Below are positions 45,357 through 54,740 of a stretch of DNA of 64,000 bases, in pieces. This stretch comes from Pseudo-nitzschia pungens. Lineage: Eukaryota; Bacillariophyta; Bacillariophyceae; Bacillariales; Bacillariaceae. Each line of letters begins with the position of its first letter. Position 1 is the first letter of the stretch. Made by a program: the position numbers and the translations under genes. The notes under the pieces are model-generated. The model saw only the letters and a list, made by a program, of their open reading frames with translations, was not told where the DNA came from and did no database searches. The stretch is taken from positions 1 through 64,000 of the forward strand of contig CM074768.1 in the NCBI GenBank assembly GCA_037355855.1. Direction: 5' to 3'.

Positions 45357-46362
45357 ATGTCCGGAATCTACAGAGACCCCCCCATTCAGCTACAAGAGCT
45401 CCTTCGATCGCAGCAAGCCGAAGCTTGTGACCCTCTATCACAACGACGCTGAGGGCAACACCGATAGCCTGAAGGTCCCCTTGTTCACGGACAAAGGAGG
45501 CCTAGAAGAGCTCCTGTACGTAGAAGAGTCATTTCGCAACGCGGCAAGAGAACTGCAGCTACCCATGCACAGATATATCACCCATTTTGCTCGGTGCCTC
45601 AATACCGACGCACAAACACAATGGAATGACCTCATCCGGGACGAAAACGACGAGATTGAATACGATCAAGAGGTGATTGAAGGATATACCTTGGCAATTA
45701 CAGATTTTGTCAAGCTCTACTGCAATGCCAACGACGCTCGAGATATCATGCATGCCTACCTCAGAGGGCCAGACTGCAAGAAGAAGCTGGATTCGACCTG
45801 CAAGACACACGCCGACAGAATTGTCATGCTCCTCAAATACACCACTAAGCTCCACGGCACAGCCTCTCCGCTATCCAGAACTGAAAAGCTCACCATCCTG
45901 CTGCACACCTTCCCGACAGCATGGATCGAAGACTTCGGACGCATCCACAGTGGAGTGCAGGAGACCACCACGATCCAATTCATCGTGGACCATATGAGCT
46001 GTCTCGAAAGACAATCTCGAAAGAACAAGGGCAACAAGAGCAACGGGAGACGTCCTAATGCTTCTAATAACCCGAATTCATCTAATCGCAAGCGAAACAA
46101 CAACAACAAGGGGAACAACTCCTCCAACAAAAAGAAATCCAACCCTTGCCGTATCTCGGGACACGACCATGACTGGTCCGAGTGCCCAAATAACAGATAC
46201 TCCAAGAATTACAACAAGGGCAAAAATCAAACTAAAGGACCTAAAACTGGGAGCAACGAGACCTTCCAGGCTCACCTCCAAGCAGCCATAGAGTCCTATC
46301 ACACCGATTATGGTGGTCGATGCGAGAGAAGCATCGACGGCGAGCTGGTGTGGCTCCCCTGA
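45357..46362 (+). CDS. gag of the nested gypsy element, N-terminus shifted by a C-run
   Basis: The best start codon (45357) opens a frame that stops after 31 codons. The main gag frame lies +1 to it and is open from well upstream to TGA at 46360-46362. The two frames meet at a run of seven C (45377-45383); a one-base length change there would connect them, so this is either a mutation, a sequencing error or a +1 frameshift site. The main frame encodes a helical capsid-like region (about 45430-46000), an Asn/Lys-rich basic stretch, and a zinc-knuckle-like CRISGHDHDWSEC. It packages RNA into the particle. The TGA is in the same frame as pol. Confidence 0.8.
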
Positions 46363-49300
46363 GTCACCAAGCACAAGCCACCCCGGGCCAAGCGCCCTAT
46401 TCAACCAGCAATCACCTTGCCTCCGGCGCCACAGGCCCTGGATGCCAGCTCAGCACAGCTGACTGGGAAGTCGCATGGAGGAGATCTCCCGGAAAAAGAG
46501 GGGAAGGAACCTACAGGATGGAGTCCTGTTGAGCGCTCAGCAAATAATATTAATAACAAAAGAAGTCGATCCGACTCCGAAAAGGAAACCGAATCGACAA
46601 TGGATCCCCGGAGATCCAAGGGTACAGACGCAAACAACGAATCGACAGAAAAATCGATCGATAAAACGGCAGCAGCAGCAATATCAGGACAATCATGTCT
46701 CCTGACAAGGACCTGGTCCACCGGATCAGCCAAAATATTCCAAAGCAATCCCAGCAAAACTAAAGACAACACCCATGGAGGTGCGCTGGAGCAAAATTAT
46801 TCGAAACTGCTGTCAACTGCTGGAAATACAGCAGAAAAATCATCCCAAAATCAACCGGCATCGAATACGAAGATGAGCAACGTGGCTCCTATTCTATTAA
46901 CCAACGTACAGTTTATACAAGGCATACCTCTCAAAGCAAGACCACTACTCGCACTACTCGATAGTGGATCAACCACGACACTAATCAACAAACGAGCACT
47001 ACCATTCGGCACCATACCAACCATGTCCCAACACAAGGTGATAACCACGACAGCTAGTGGTTCCTTCGATACTACAGAGTATGTTACCATGAAGAACATC
47101 AAGCTACAGGAGTTTGGCAGCACCACTATCATCAAGCAACAAGCACGACTCTTCAATTCCCCGGACTGTCGATATGATCTGATACTAGGGAGAGACTTCC
47201 TCCACCTAGCAAAGATTAATCTGCTATTCGAATCGGCTACAGTCCAGTGGATGAACAGAACAGTCCCAATGAAAGATCTATCCATCTACCAATCCAACAG
47301 AGACTACCAAGGTCTAATGGAAGAGCTTGAAGATGCTGAACTCTTTGCTGACGACCTCACCTTTGCCAATCCATACAAGTCCAAGGTCATCCTAGACCGA
47401 GCCTACCAAGAAGTCGACCCATCTACAGTCGCGGGTCAACAAGCCCACATGTCCAAAGCAGAGCAAAAACAATTCCAAGCAGTCCTCAACAAGTATCCCA
47501 ACGTGTTTAACGGAGAACTCGGAAGATATCCACACAAGAAGATCTCTCTAAGACTCAAATCCGGAGCAAAGCCCATCCACAAGAAGCCTTATCCAGTTGC
47601 ATACAAGAGAGAAGACCTATTCAAAAGGGAGCTCCAGAATCTTTGTAATGATGGAGTACTCAAAAGGTGCACGGGACCAGCCGAATGGGCGTTTCCTACA
47701 TTCATTGTTCCAAAGAAGGACAACAGAGTTCGATGGGTATCAGACTTCAGAGAACTGAATCAACTGCTTGAAAGACGTCCTTATCCAATCCCAAGGATAC
47801 AAGACATCATGAACAAGCGGGGCAAATACACGCACTTCACCAAGATTGACTTGTCCATGCAATACTACTGCTTTGAACTAGATGACGCAAGCAAGAAGCT
47901 CTGTACCATTGTAACGCCATATGGTTGCTATGAATACCAGAGACTACCAATGGGTGTCAAAGTCTCCCCAGATGTAGCCCAACAGCTCATGGAAGATATC
48001 CTACAAGACACCGACTGCACGGTATACATCGATGATATAGGAATATGGACTGATGGATCCTTCGACCACCACATGAAGACTATTGACAAGATCCTTGACA
48101 GGCTCAACCAAAATGGGCTAAAGTGCAACCCACTCAAGTGTGATTGGGCTGTACAAGAAACCGATTTCCTTGGTTACTGGATGACGCCTACAGCTGTTAA
48201 GCCGTGGAAGAAGAAGATTGAAGCCATCCTACGAATGGATCGACCCCGAACTGTCACTCAAGTCAAGTCCTTCCTAGGAGCAGTGGGATACTACAGAGAT
48301 ATGTGGCCTCGCAGATCTCATATCCTAGCTCCTCTCTTTGATATCACCGGTGGCCCCAAGAAAACCCCTCAAGCAGCTGTCATGAAAGGCAAGCAACGCA
48401 AAGCACCTTCATCAACAGCCTTCACTTGGGGCCCTGCTCAAGATAAAGCCTTTCAAGAAATGAAAGCCATGGTAGCAGCGGATGCGCTGAATACCTATCC
48501 GGACCTTAACAAGCCCTTTGAACTGTACACTGATGCCTCCGACCTACAACTGGGCGCTGCTATTCTACAAGATGGCAAGCCCATTGCCTATTGGTCAAAG
48601 AAACTAACTGAAGCCCAAAAGAACTATACTACTATGGAAAAAGAACTCCTCGCAATAGTTCTGTGTTGCAAGGAGTACCGAAAAATGCTCCTTGGTGGTG
48701 TTATCAACGTATACACCGACCATAAGAACCTAACCTTCAGGACCCTGTCGGTCCAACGAGTCCTCCGATGGAGACTCTTCCTAGAAGAATTTGGTGTTAA
48801 TCTCACCTATGTCGAAGGCAAATCTAATGTCTTAGCTGATGCCTTCTCCCGGCTCCCCCGGATGGATCCACCTACTGTGGGGAAGAAAGAAGCCCTTGGT
48901 AAGGGAACTTTGATTGATTTCCTGAAACTGGAAGTCCCAGAGCAAGAAGAAGAACTGTTTCTTACAGAACTTCCAAGCGTCTTCCAACACTTGTGCCATG
49001 ACGCAGATTATGAACTCCAATCGTGTCTGCTGAACAATGAGTGCCTGGTCAATCTACCCACGATTCAAGACATGGAATGCCCTGTAAATTACAATACCAT
49101 CTACAACCATCAAGCCAAGGACAACAAGCTCTCTTTCAAGGCAAACTCCAAAACATTCTTCTACCAAGAAATTGAAGGCCATAACATTCTATGCTATGCC
49201 AATATCACGAAGCCCGACAAGTGGAAGATATACATCCCACCTTCTCTAGTGCCCGACACGATCAAATGGTACCACCTCTTGCTGGGTCATTGTGGATCCA

Positions 49301-50337
49301 CCAGGCTATATCAAACGATCTCCGAACGCTTCTTTGCTGAAGATCTAGACAAATTATGCCGCGAATATGTATGCCCCGACCATTGCCTCAAATACAAGAA
49401 TAGGCAGTTTCAATATGGCAAACTACCGGCCAAAGAAGCGCCCCTGACGCCATTTAGTGAAGTACATGTTGACCTCATCGGCCCCTGGAAAATAACAGCC
49501 CAGAATAAGACCTACACCTTCAGAGCGCTTACATGCATTGATCCAGTCACCAACCTACTAGAAATCATCCGGATCAGAGACAAGTCCTCCCAACATGTTT
49601 CAGACCAGTTCAAGAATTGTTGGCTCTCCAGATATCCAAGACCCCTCAGATGTGTCCACGACAATGGAGGGGAATTCCTAGGACCTGAATTCCAAGCAAC
49701 CCTCTCGAAGTATGGCATTCAAGCAGTACCAACCACTGTGAAGAACCCCCAGTCCAACGCGATTTGCGAAAGAGTTCACCACACCATTGCCGACGTCTTA
49801 AGAATCCTAGTACATGTCAATCCACCTCAACCGAACACCAGGATGACGCAACTGATGGACAATGCTTTATCGACCTGTATGCATGCCTCCAGGTGTGCTG
49901 TGAACGCATCTCTCAAGGCATCTCCCGGAGCCCTGGTATTCAATCGTGATATGCTCGTGGATATACCTCTTACAGCCAATCTGCTAGCCTTGCAACAACT
50001 GCGCCAACAAGGCATCGATACCAACCTAATTAGACACAATCGAAGCCGAATCGAGCATGTATTCAGAATCAATGATCGAGTATGGATGCAAGAACCAGAC
50101 CCGGACAAGCTGCAGCCTCGCAAGAAAGGTCCCTTCGAAATTGTACAAGTACATTCAAACGGTACCGTGAAATTGCAAACGACGCCTTCGACCACCGAAA
50201 CAGTGAACATCCGAAAACTAACGCCATACAAAGAACCACAGAGGTCCGACGTAAACGCCGAAGAAAATTCCGAAGACACTGAAGAAGTTTCCAACGAGTC
50301 CGCCGATCATTTCTGCACACTTACCATCTCCATTTAA
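46363..50337 (+). CDS. pol of the nested gypsy element (protease, RT, RNase H, integrase)
   Basis: Open frame directly after the gag TGA and in the same frame, so it could be made by stop readthrough; the first internal ATG is at 46600. Domains in order: protease with ALLDSGSTTTLI and YDLILGRDF; RT with VSDFRELNQ, TKIDLSMQYY and the VYIDDIG site; RNase H with YTDASDLQLGA and VYTDHKNLT; integrase zinc module (WYHLLLGHCG ... CPDHC), catalytic VDLIGPW, DNGGEFLG and NPQSNAICERVH; and a GPF module (KKGPFEIVQVHSNGTV). No chromodomain is visible. No stop or frameshift interrupts it, so the enzyme part appears functional. Confidence 0.94.
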   Translation, partial: VTKHKPPRAKRPIQPAITLPPAPQALDASSAQLTGKSHGGDLPEKEGKEPTGWSPVERSANNINNKRSRSDSEKETESTMDPRRSKGTDANNESTEKSIDKTAAAAISGQSCLLTRTWSTGSAKIFQSNPSKTKDNTHGGALEQNYSKLLSTAGNTAEKSSQNQPASNTKMSNVAPILLTNVQFIQGIPLKARPLLALLDSGSTTTLINKRALPFGTIPTMSQHKVITTTASGSFDTTEYVTMKNIKLQEFGSTTIIKQQARLFNSPDCRYDLILGRDFLHLAKINLLFESATVQWMNRTVPMKDLSIYQSNRDYQGLMEELEDAELFADDLTFANPYKSKVILDRAYQEVDPSTVAGQQAHMSKAEQKQFQAVLNKYPNVFNGELGRYPHKKISLRLKSGAKPIHKKPYPVAYKREDLFKRELQNLCNDGVLKRCTGPAEWAFPTFIVPKKDNRVRWVSDFRELNQLLERRPYPIPRIQDIMNKRGKYTHFTKIDLSMQYYCFELDDASKKLCTIVTPYGCYEYQRLPMGVKVSPDVAQQLMEDILQDTDCTVYIDDIGIWTDGSFDHHMKTIDKILDRLNQNGLKCNPLKCDWAVQETDFLGYWMTPTAVKPWKKKIEAILRMDRPRTVTQVKSFLGAVGYYRDMWPRRSHILAPLFDITGGPKKTPQAAVMKGKQRKAPSSTAFTWGPAQDKAFQEMKAMVAADALNTYPDLNKPFELYTDASDLQLGAAILQDGKPIAYWSKKLTEAQKNYTTMEKELLAIVLCCKEYRKMLLGGVINVYTDHKNLTFRTLSVQRVLRWRLFLEEFGVNLTYVEGKSNVLADAFSRLPRMDPPTVGKKEALGKGTLIDFLKLEVPEQEEELFLTELPSVFQHLCHDADYELQSCLLNNECLVNLPTIQDMECPVNYNTIYNHQAKDNKLSFKANSKTFFYQEIEGHNILCYANITKPDKWKIYIPPSLVPDTIKWYHLLLGHCGSTRLYQTISERFFAEDLDKLCREYVCPDHCLKYKNRQFQYGKLPAKEAPLTPFSEVHVDLIGPWKITAQNKTYTFRALTCIDPVTNLLEIIRIRDKSSQHVSDQFKNCWLSRYPRPLRCVHDNGGEFLGPEFQATLSKYGIQAVPTTVKNPQSNAICERVHHTIADVLRILVHVNPPQPNTRMTQLMDNALSTCMHASRCAVNASLKASPGALVFNRDMLVDIPLTANLLALQQLRQQGIDTNLIRHNRSRIEHVFRINDRVWMQEPDPDKLQPRKKGPFEIVQVHSNGTVKLQTTPSTTETVNIRKLTPYKEPQRSDVNAEENSEDTEEVSNESADHFCTLTISI

Positions 50338-50350
50338 TTATGGGGAACTA

Positions 50351-50630
50351 TGTCACATGGTGACGCGCACGACTAACCTACGACGGACGTACGGCCAGTC
50401 ACGACTGATAATTAATTGTATCCCGTATGTGCTTGCATACTGAACGGACGTCAGGTGGATTATATGTTAATCGCGGATGGATAATATATGTATGAGCGAT
50501 GATCGCGCAAGGGCGCAAGGCGAGACTCATCGCTCATTTCCCCCTCTTTAGAATTTCCATTCCCACGTTGTAAAATATTAATGAACACACAATTTTCATT
50601 CACTCGAATTTTCTACTCTAAAGTGTTACA
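50351..50630 (+). repeat. 3' LTR of the nested gypsy element
   Basis: 280 bp, same as 44938-45217, followed by the target duplication GGTTT. Confidence 0.96.
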
Positions 50631-52367
50631 GGTTTGATCAGTGAAGTAGCATCTGGGATGAAACGCCATTTGCTTGTCAAACCAGGAAATGAGGCAGGTT
50701 TCAAAGTCCATTTTGATGGCAAGCTTCCGCATTGTGACACGCCCAATGATCAAATCATAATACATGTTGTTAACCACAAAGCAAGTCAAGCTTTTAACTC
50801 TTCTGGAATAAGAGAGTTCTGGAAACATAATGTCAGTAAGCACAACATATTCAACACATTTGAACTTGCCATCGGGAGTGTCTAATCCAATCTCAGATTT
50901 GAGGGCATGGATGGGAATATTCTTTGGAATTTGATTCTTGGAGATCAATTCAAAGGTGGAGCCACTGTCGAAGAGGGTTTTGAAATAAAACTTGCCGGGA
51001 GTATCATTGATGGATTTGCATGTAGTCAATGTAGTTGGAGCCAAATCAGTTGAAGGTTTGGAGATGAGTGGTTCAAATGGTGCAGGATTTGGATCCGGTG
51101 GACTTGGAGATAATACAATGGAAGGATCATAAGGATCAGCAGGGGCTGTGAACACTTCAGCAAGAGGTATATCATCAGCAGTGGATGGTTTAATTGGAAA
51201 GCGTTGGAGGTCCTGATGATAATAGGCTTCATCAATTTCAGCGTTGACATGAAAGAGGTCAACCCAAACATCTTCAGGTGGAGAAATAAAGGTGCAAACA
51301 TGACCATCACCGGAAGAAGGTGGATTGCTGGGAGTTGTCACTGAAGAAGTGCGGGAGCTGTTTGCAGAGCTTGTTGCTGCATTTGCATCAGCTGAAGTCC
51401 GATTGGTGTTATTGTTGGAAGGACCACGACGCTTGCCATTAGGATTGTCAATATTTTTGAAACATTGGCCCCAAGTATGGTTGCTACCAGGATGAATAGG
51501 ACATGGGTCTGTATCCTTGATTCTGTTGTTGGAATTAGAGTTGGAACTGGCGGAAGAATTCTGTGAGGAATTGTTGTTGTTGTTCGAACGCCGACTGTTG
51601 TTGTTGCCAGAACGACGGTTGTTGTTGTTCCGATTTTTACCAGTTTGTCTGTTGGAGGACTTGTTGGAATTGTTGATGTTGTTGCTGTTGTTGTTGTTCC
51701 TACGATTGGCCTTGGTACAATAACGTTCCATTCTTGTGATAATATCAGCAAGAGTGTCATCATAGGGTGAATGATGATCTTCATAGGTGTCTTTCCAATC
51801 AGATGGCATGGAATCATAAATGAGGCTTTTAAAATCATCCTCAGGAATGATGGCATCTGCAGCAGTAGTTGGAGCACCAGGTAACAAAGGAAGCACCACG
51901 TTATTATGGTAAGTGACCAAGGAAACAAAGCTGGAAACAGTCATGGAAGTAGTCTTTTTGATCTGAGAAAGGAATCTTTTGTGGTTTCGATACTAGACGT
52001 CATCGTTGTTAGAGAACTTGAACCGAATGAAGGCACGAACGTCGTCGTCAAAATGAGGCACCGTTTCAGTATGTCCAATGATGTTGGTCCTCCACCAAGT
52101 CTTATCAGAATAGTTTCGTAGAATGTCTGGGAACTTGGCATATAGTTTTGGGCCTGTTGTCCAACCCATGGCATGACGCGCTTCGGTGAATTCATAAATA
52201 GTAGAATGAAGCAATTGTAAGAGAGTGGACGTTGTAGTGATAAAGCTAACCTTTATCTTAGTTGTTTCAGTCTCAGTTTCAGTGGTTATAACACGTTTGT
52301 ACTCAGCCTTTTCAAGTTCTTCTGGTTCGAAGTCGAACTTAAATGGAAGAGGTGTAACAGAAGACAT
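50631..52367 (-). pseudogene. gag-protease part of the host gypsy element (one nonsense codon)
   Basis: ATG at 52367. The frame is open for 124 codons, meets TAG at 51993-51995, and continues in the same frame to the insertion point at 50631. The gag region has an Asn/Ser-rich stretch and a nucleic-acid-binding knuckle (CPIHPGSNHTWGQC). The retroviral-type aspartic protease follows with FDSGST and YDLIIGR. The frame joins exactly to the pol part at 44932 once the nested element and one GGTTT copy are removed, so gag and pol formed one continuous frame of about 1517 codons apart from the TAG. Whether the TAG is a mutation or a programmed stop is not decidable from one copy. Confidence 0.85.
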
Positions 52368-52812
52368 GGTTGTTGTTGGGTAATGCTGGGTACTTGGTAA
52401 GTATGTGTAGGTATATATGTGTTGGTATATATATATATAAGTGAGAAGGTATTGGTGGATACCTTAGACAACTTGTAGTTAAGGGAAGTAGTTGTCGAGT
52501 GTTGTCGGAGAACCTTAAGCTTGTTTGCTTAAGTATAAAAAATAAACTTAAAAATAAATGACCGAAGGTATGAATGACCGAAGGTATGAATGACCAAAGT
52601 ATGAATGATCGAAGGTATGATGTTGGGTTAACCTTAACCTTGGAAGGTATGGTATGGTACGTGGTGAAGTACTGTAGCCGTACTGATGAAAGGCTTTGAG
52701 TGGTATGATGGTAGGATACCACTGAAAAAGTATCCGGATTAAAGATGGGTTAAGGAATATAATCAATTCAAAGAATTGACAATGGTGGTCGTGTAATCGA
52801 CTGTAATTACAA

Positions 52813-53145
52813 TGTCATATCTCCGGAAACCAGAGGTCGACCGAATATAAAAATAAAGTGATTGATAATCTTGTAAAATAAGAAATTATGATAAGAGTTA
52901 TGATTTTGGAAACTAAGATAAAAATGAATGTTCTCTCGTACAACGTCGTGTTGTTTATCTTGATAAAGAGCAAACAGACATAGAGAAGCTTTGCAATATA
53001 TATATTGCCATATATATAAAAAGGTCATAAGAACCTGAGTCACGGTCATAGGTCATTTGGTCATAGGACTTGAATAGAAACAGGGTTTGTTTCTTAATAC
53101 ATAAATAGATTGTTTCTTGTTGTCGTAGTTTCGGGATATACGACA
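52813..53145 (-). repeat. 5' LTR of the host gypsy element
   Basis: 333 bp; it is the promoter-bearing LTR because the element reads on the minus strand. The following internal bases (minus strand TTGTAATTACAGTC) occupy the primer-binding-site position, but I cannot match them to a tRNA end. Confidence 0.95.
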
Positions 53146-53319
53146 GATGCACACTTCGTGTGAAAGTCGCGCGGGACTACTCTTTGGAATTTGATCTCGT
53201 GGAGGCAAACGAGTTCGTGGTCTTTTCCCCAAATTACGACGATGATGGGCCGCTGTGTGGGAGGCATCTGTAAGGTTACCGCAGCTACTTATCTTAGTTC
53301 CAAGAAGTAATAGTCTACA

Positions 53320-54740
53320 ACTGTCTACTTAGCAACAGGCTTAGCAACAGGCTTGGCAAGCCACTGTAACAGGGAGCTATGGGATGGTTATCGACTAAGG
53401 TGCTGGGTCATTGTGTAGGATTTGTACCAGTAACCGATACCTAACTGTAGCATCCGTAAGTCTTAACGTACCGGTAGTATTCTATAGCATACGGTAGAAG
53501 GTTGAAGGATGTACGCGCTAAACTACAGATCCTAATATTGCAACCCGGGGTAATCTTACGGTCAGGATGTATGATATGTACTGGAACCGAATAAGCTTAC
53601 CCGGCCCTTCAGTTAGCGCGAGCACCTTATCGAGCGCGCAAGCAAGAAGCAACACGATTAAAAATACTTCGTAATAGCTCGTATGCTACACAGGGCACGC
53701 CAAAAAGCTGTGCGCTACTCTACGCTACAGCGATACTTCGTAGTAATTACGAGACATCCGCTGCTGTCACCAATACAGAGCTGAGCTAAGCTCAGCTCCC
53801 GCTTCTTTCTCATGATGTACCGGTAACCTTATCTCTTTTTTAATTAAAAATTAGCTAAGCACCATATCAAGCCTTCCCTATTGCTGACCTGTTCTTCTGT
53901 ACCTCTCTAGGGGAGTATCTTGTAGTATCTGAGTGTATGCAGTAGTCCTAGTACTAGTAGTAATAGCCTCTGAAGAAGTGTAATCATATTGCTCGTCAGC
54001 AATGAGCGGATGATAACAGTAACAACAGGACAGCACGGAGTGCTGACAAATAGTGAGACTACAGAGGATAATGTTCGAACGCTATTACATACACTCATTT
54101 ACTACAAGATACTCCCCTAGGGGTACAAAGGGATAGATCGAAAGGGGAGGGCATGATGCCGGTACCGTAGGTGTTTATTTTAAGGTGGAAGAAGAATAGT
54201 GGAGGGAGCTGAGTTGAGCTGCGCTTAGCTCTGTGGTGTGACAGCTTGCTTCGCTGTCTCGTATCTTTAGCACTGTACAGCGCTGTAGGTTCAGTACTGT
54301 AGTGTACGGGTAGCGTTTAGCGGAGTAGCGTTTAGCGAGTGATCCAATCGTGTGCTACGCTAGCTCGCATCGCCTGCTTGCTTGCTAGCGTGCTCGCTAA
54401 GTTGCTCGCTTATTAACTGTATGGGCTTGGTGTTGGGTTACAGTAAGCCTTACTTATCGTACGCAATGACCCTACCCCGACGGTAGCATAATATGGTAGC
54501 GTACGAAGTACAGTATCTCGTAACAGTAGCAACCTTAACCCTGTAGCACTATGCTACCGGTACAGTGTACTGGTGATACCCGGGTCCTCGTAACTGGTAC
54601 AAATCGTACACGAGGACCCTGGTCACGTGACTGTTAGCACCCCACCATAGCACCTTGGAATAGGCCTGTTGCTAAGCCTGTTGCTAAGCCTGTATGCTAA
54701 GCCTGTATGCTAAGCCTGTATGCGAAGCGTTTAGCATGCA
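53320..54740. mobile_element. Foldback element with about 0.6-kb inverted arms (copy B)
   Basis: The left arm (about 53320-53935) and right arm (about 54075-54740) are diverged inverted copies. Matching landmarks, outside to inside, are: AGCAACAGGCTT tandem repeats; GGGTCATTG blocks; GAGCTGAG/CAGCTCCC palindromes (53785, 54210); and GGGGAGTATCTTGTAGTA (53910 versus its complement at 54100). The loop is about 140 bp. Arms also contain TAGCGTTTAGCG and GCGAGCTAGC-type repeats. No coding capacity. Relatives lie at 36030-36200 and 62340-63150, with a fragment in the core of the 23712-24726 element. Confidence 0.75.

Larger units (their letters stand above)
44938..50630 (+). mobile_element. Ty3/gypsy LTR retrotransposon nested in another gypsy element
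   Basis: Two 280-bp LTRs (44938-45217 and 50351-50630), apparently identical, TG...CA ended, flanked by a perfect 5-bp duplication GGTTT (44933-44937 and 50631-50635). Internal order gag, protease, RT, RNase H, integrase identifies Ty3/gypsy. It lies inside the gag-pol frame of the host element in opposite orientation and is therefore the younger of the two. Primer-binding position starts CAGTAATTACTGTCC; a weak purine tract ATGGGGAACTA precedes the 3' LTR. Confidence 0.96.
41742..53145 (-). mobile_element. Ty3/gypsy LTR retrotransposon (host element), interrupted by a second one
   Basis: Two 333-bp LTRs (41742-42074 and 52813-53145) read identically as far as I can compare and have TG...CA ends. 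They are flanked by a perfect 5-bp duplication GATGC (41737-41741 and 53146-53150). Coding runs on the minus strand. The element is 5706 bp without the nested insertion (44938-50630 plus one GGTTT). Gag, protease, RT, RNase H and integrase are all present, in the Ty3/gypsy order. A purine-rich tract lies beside the 3' LTR (42075-42088). Damage: one in-frame TAG in gag and the nested insertion. Confidence 0.95.
41637..53267 (-). pseudogene. Possible 73-codon ORF split by the gypsy insertion
   Basis: Removing the retrotransposon and one copy of its GATGC target duplication joins 53146-53267 to 41637-41736 (minus strand) into an open frame of 74 codons from ATG to TAA. Both halves are in phase. 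The product would include a strand-like IIVVIWGKDHELVCLHEI segment and a C-terminal helix. I recognise no family, and a 73-codon frame can arise by chance, so this is only a candidate interrupted gene or exon. Confidence 0.25.
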
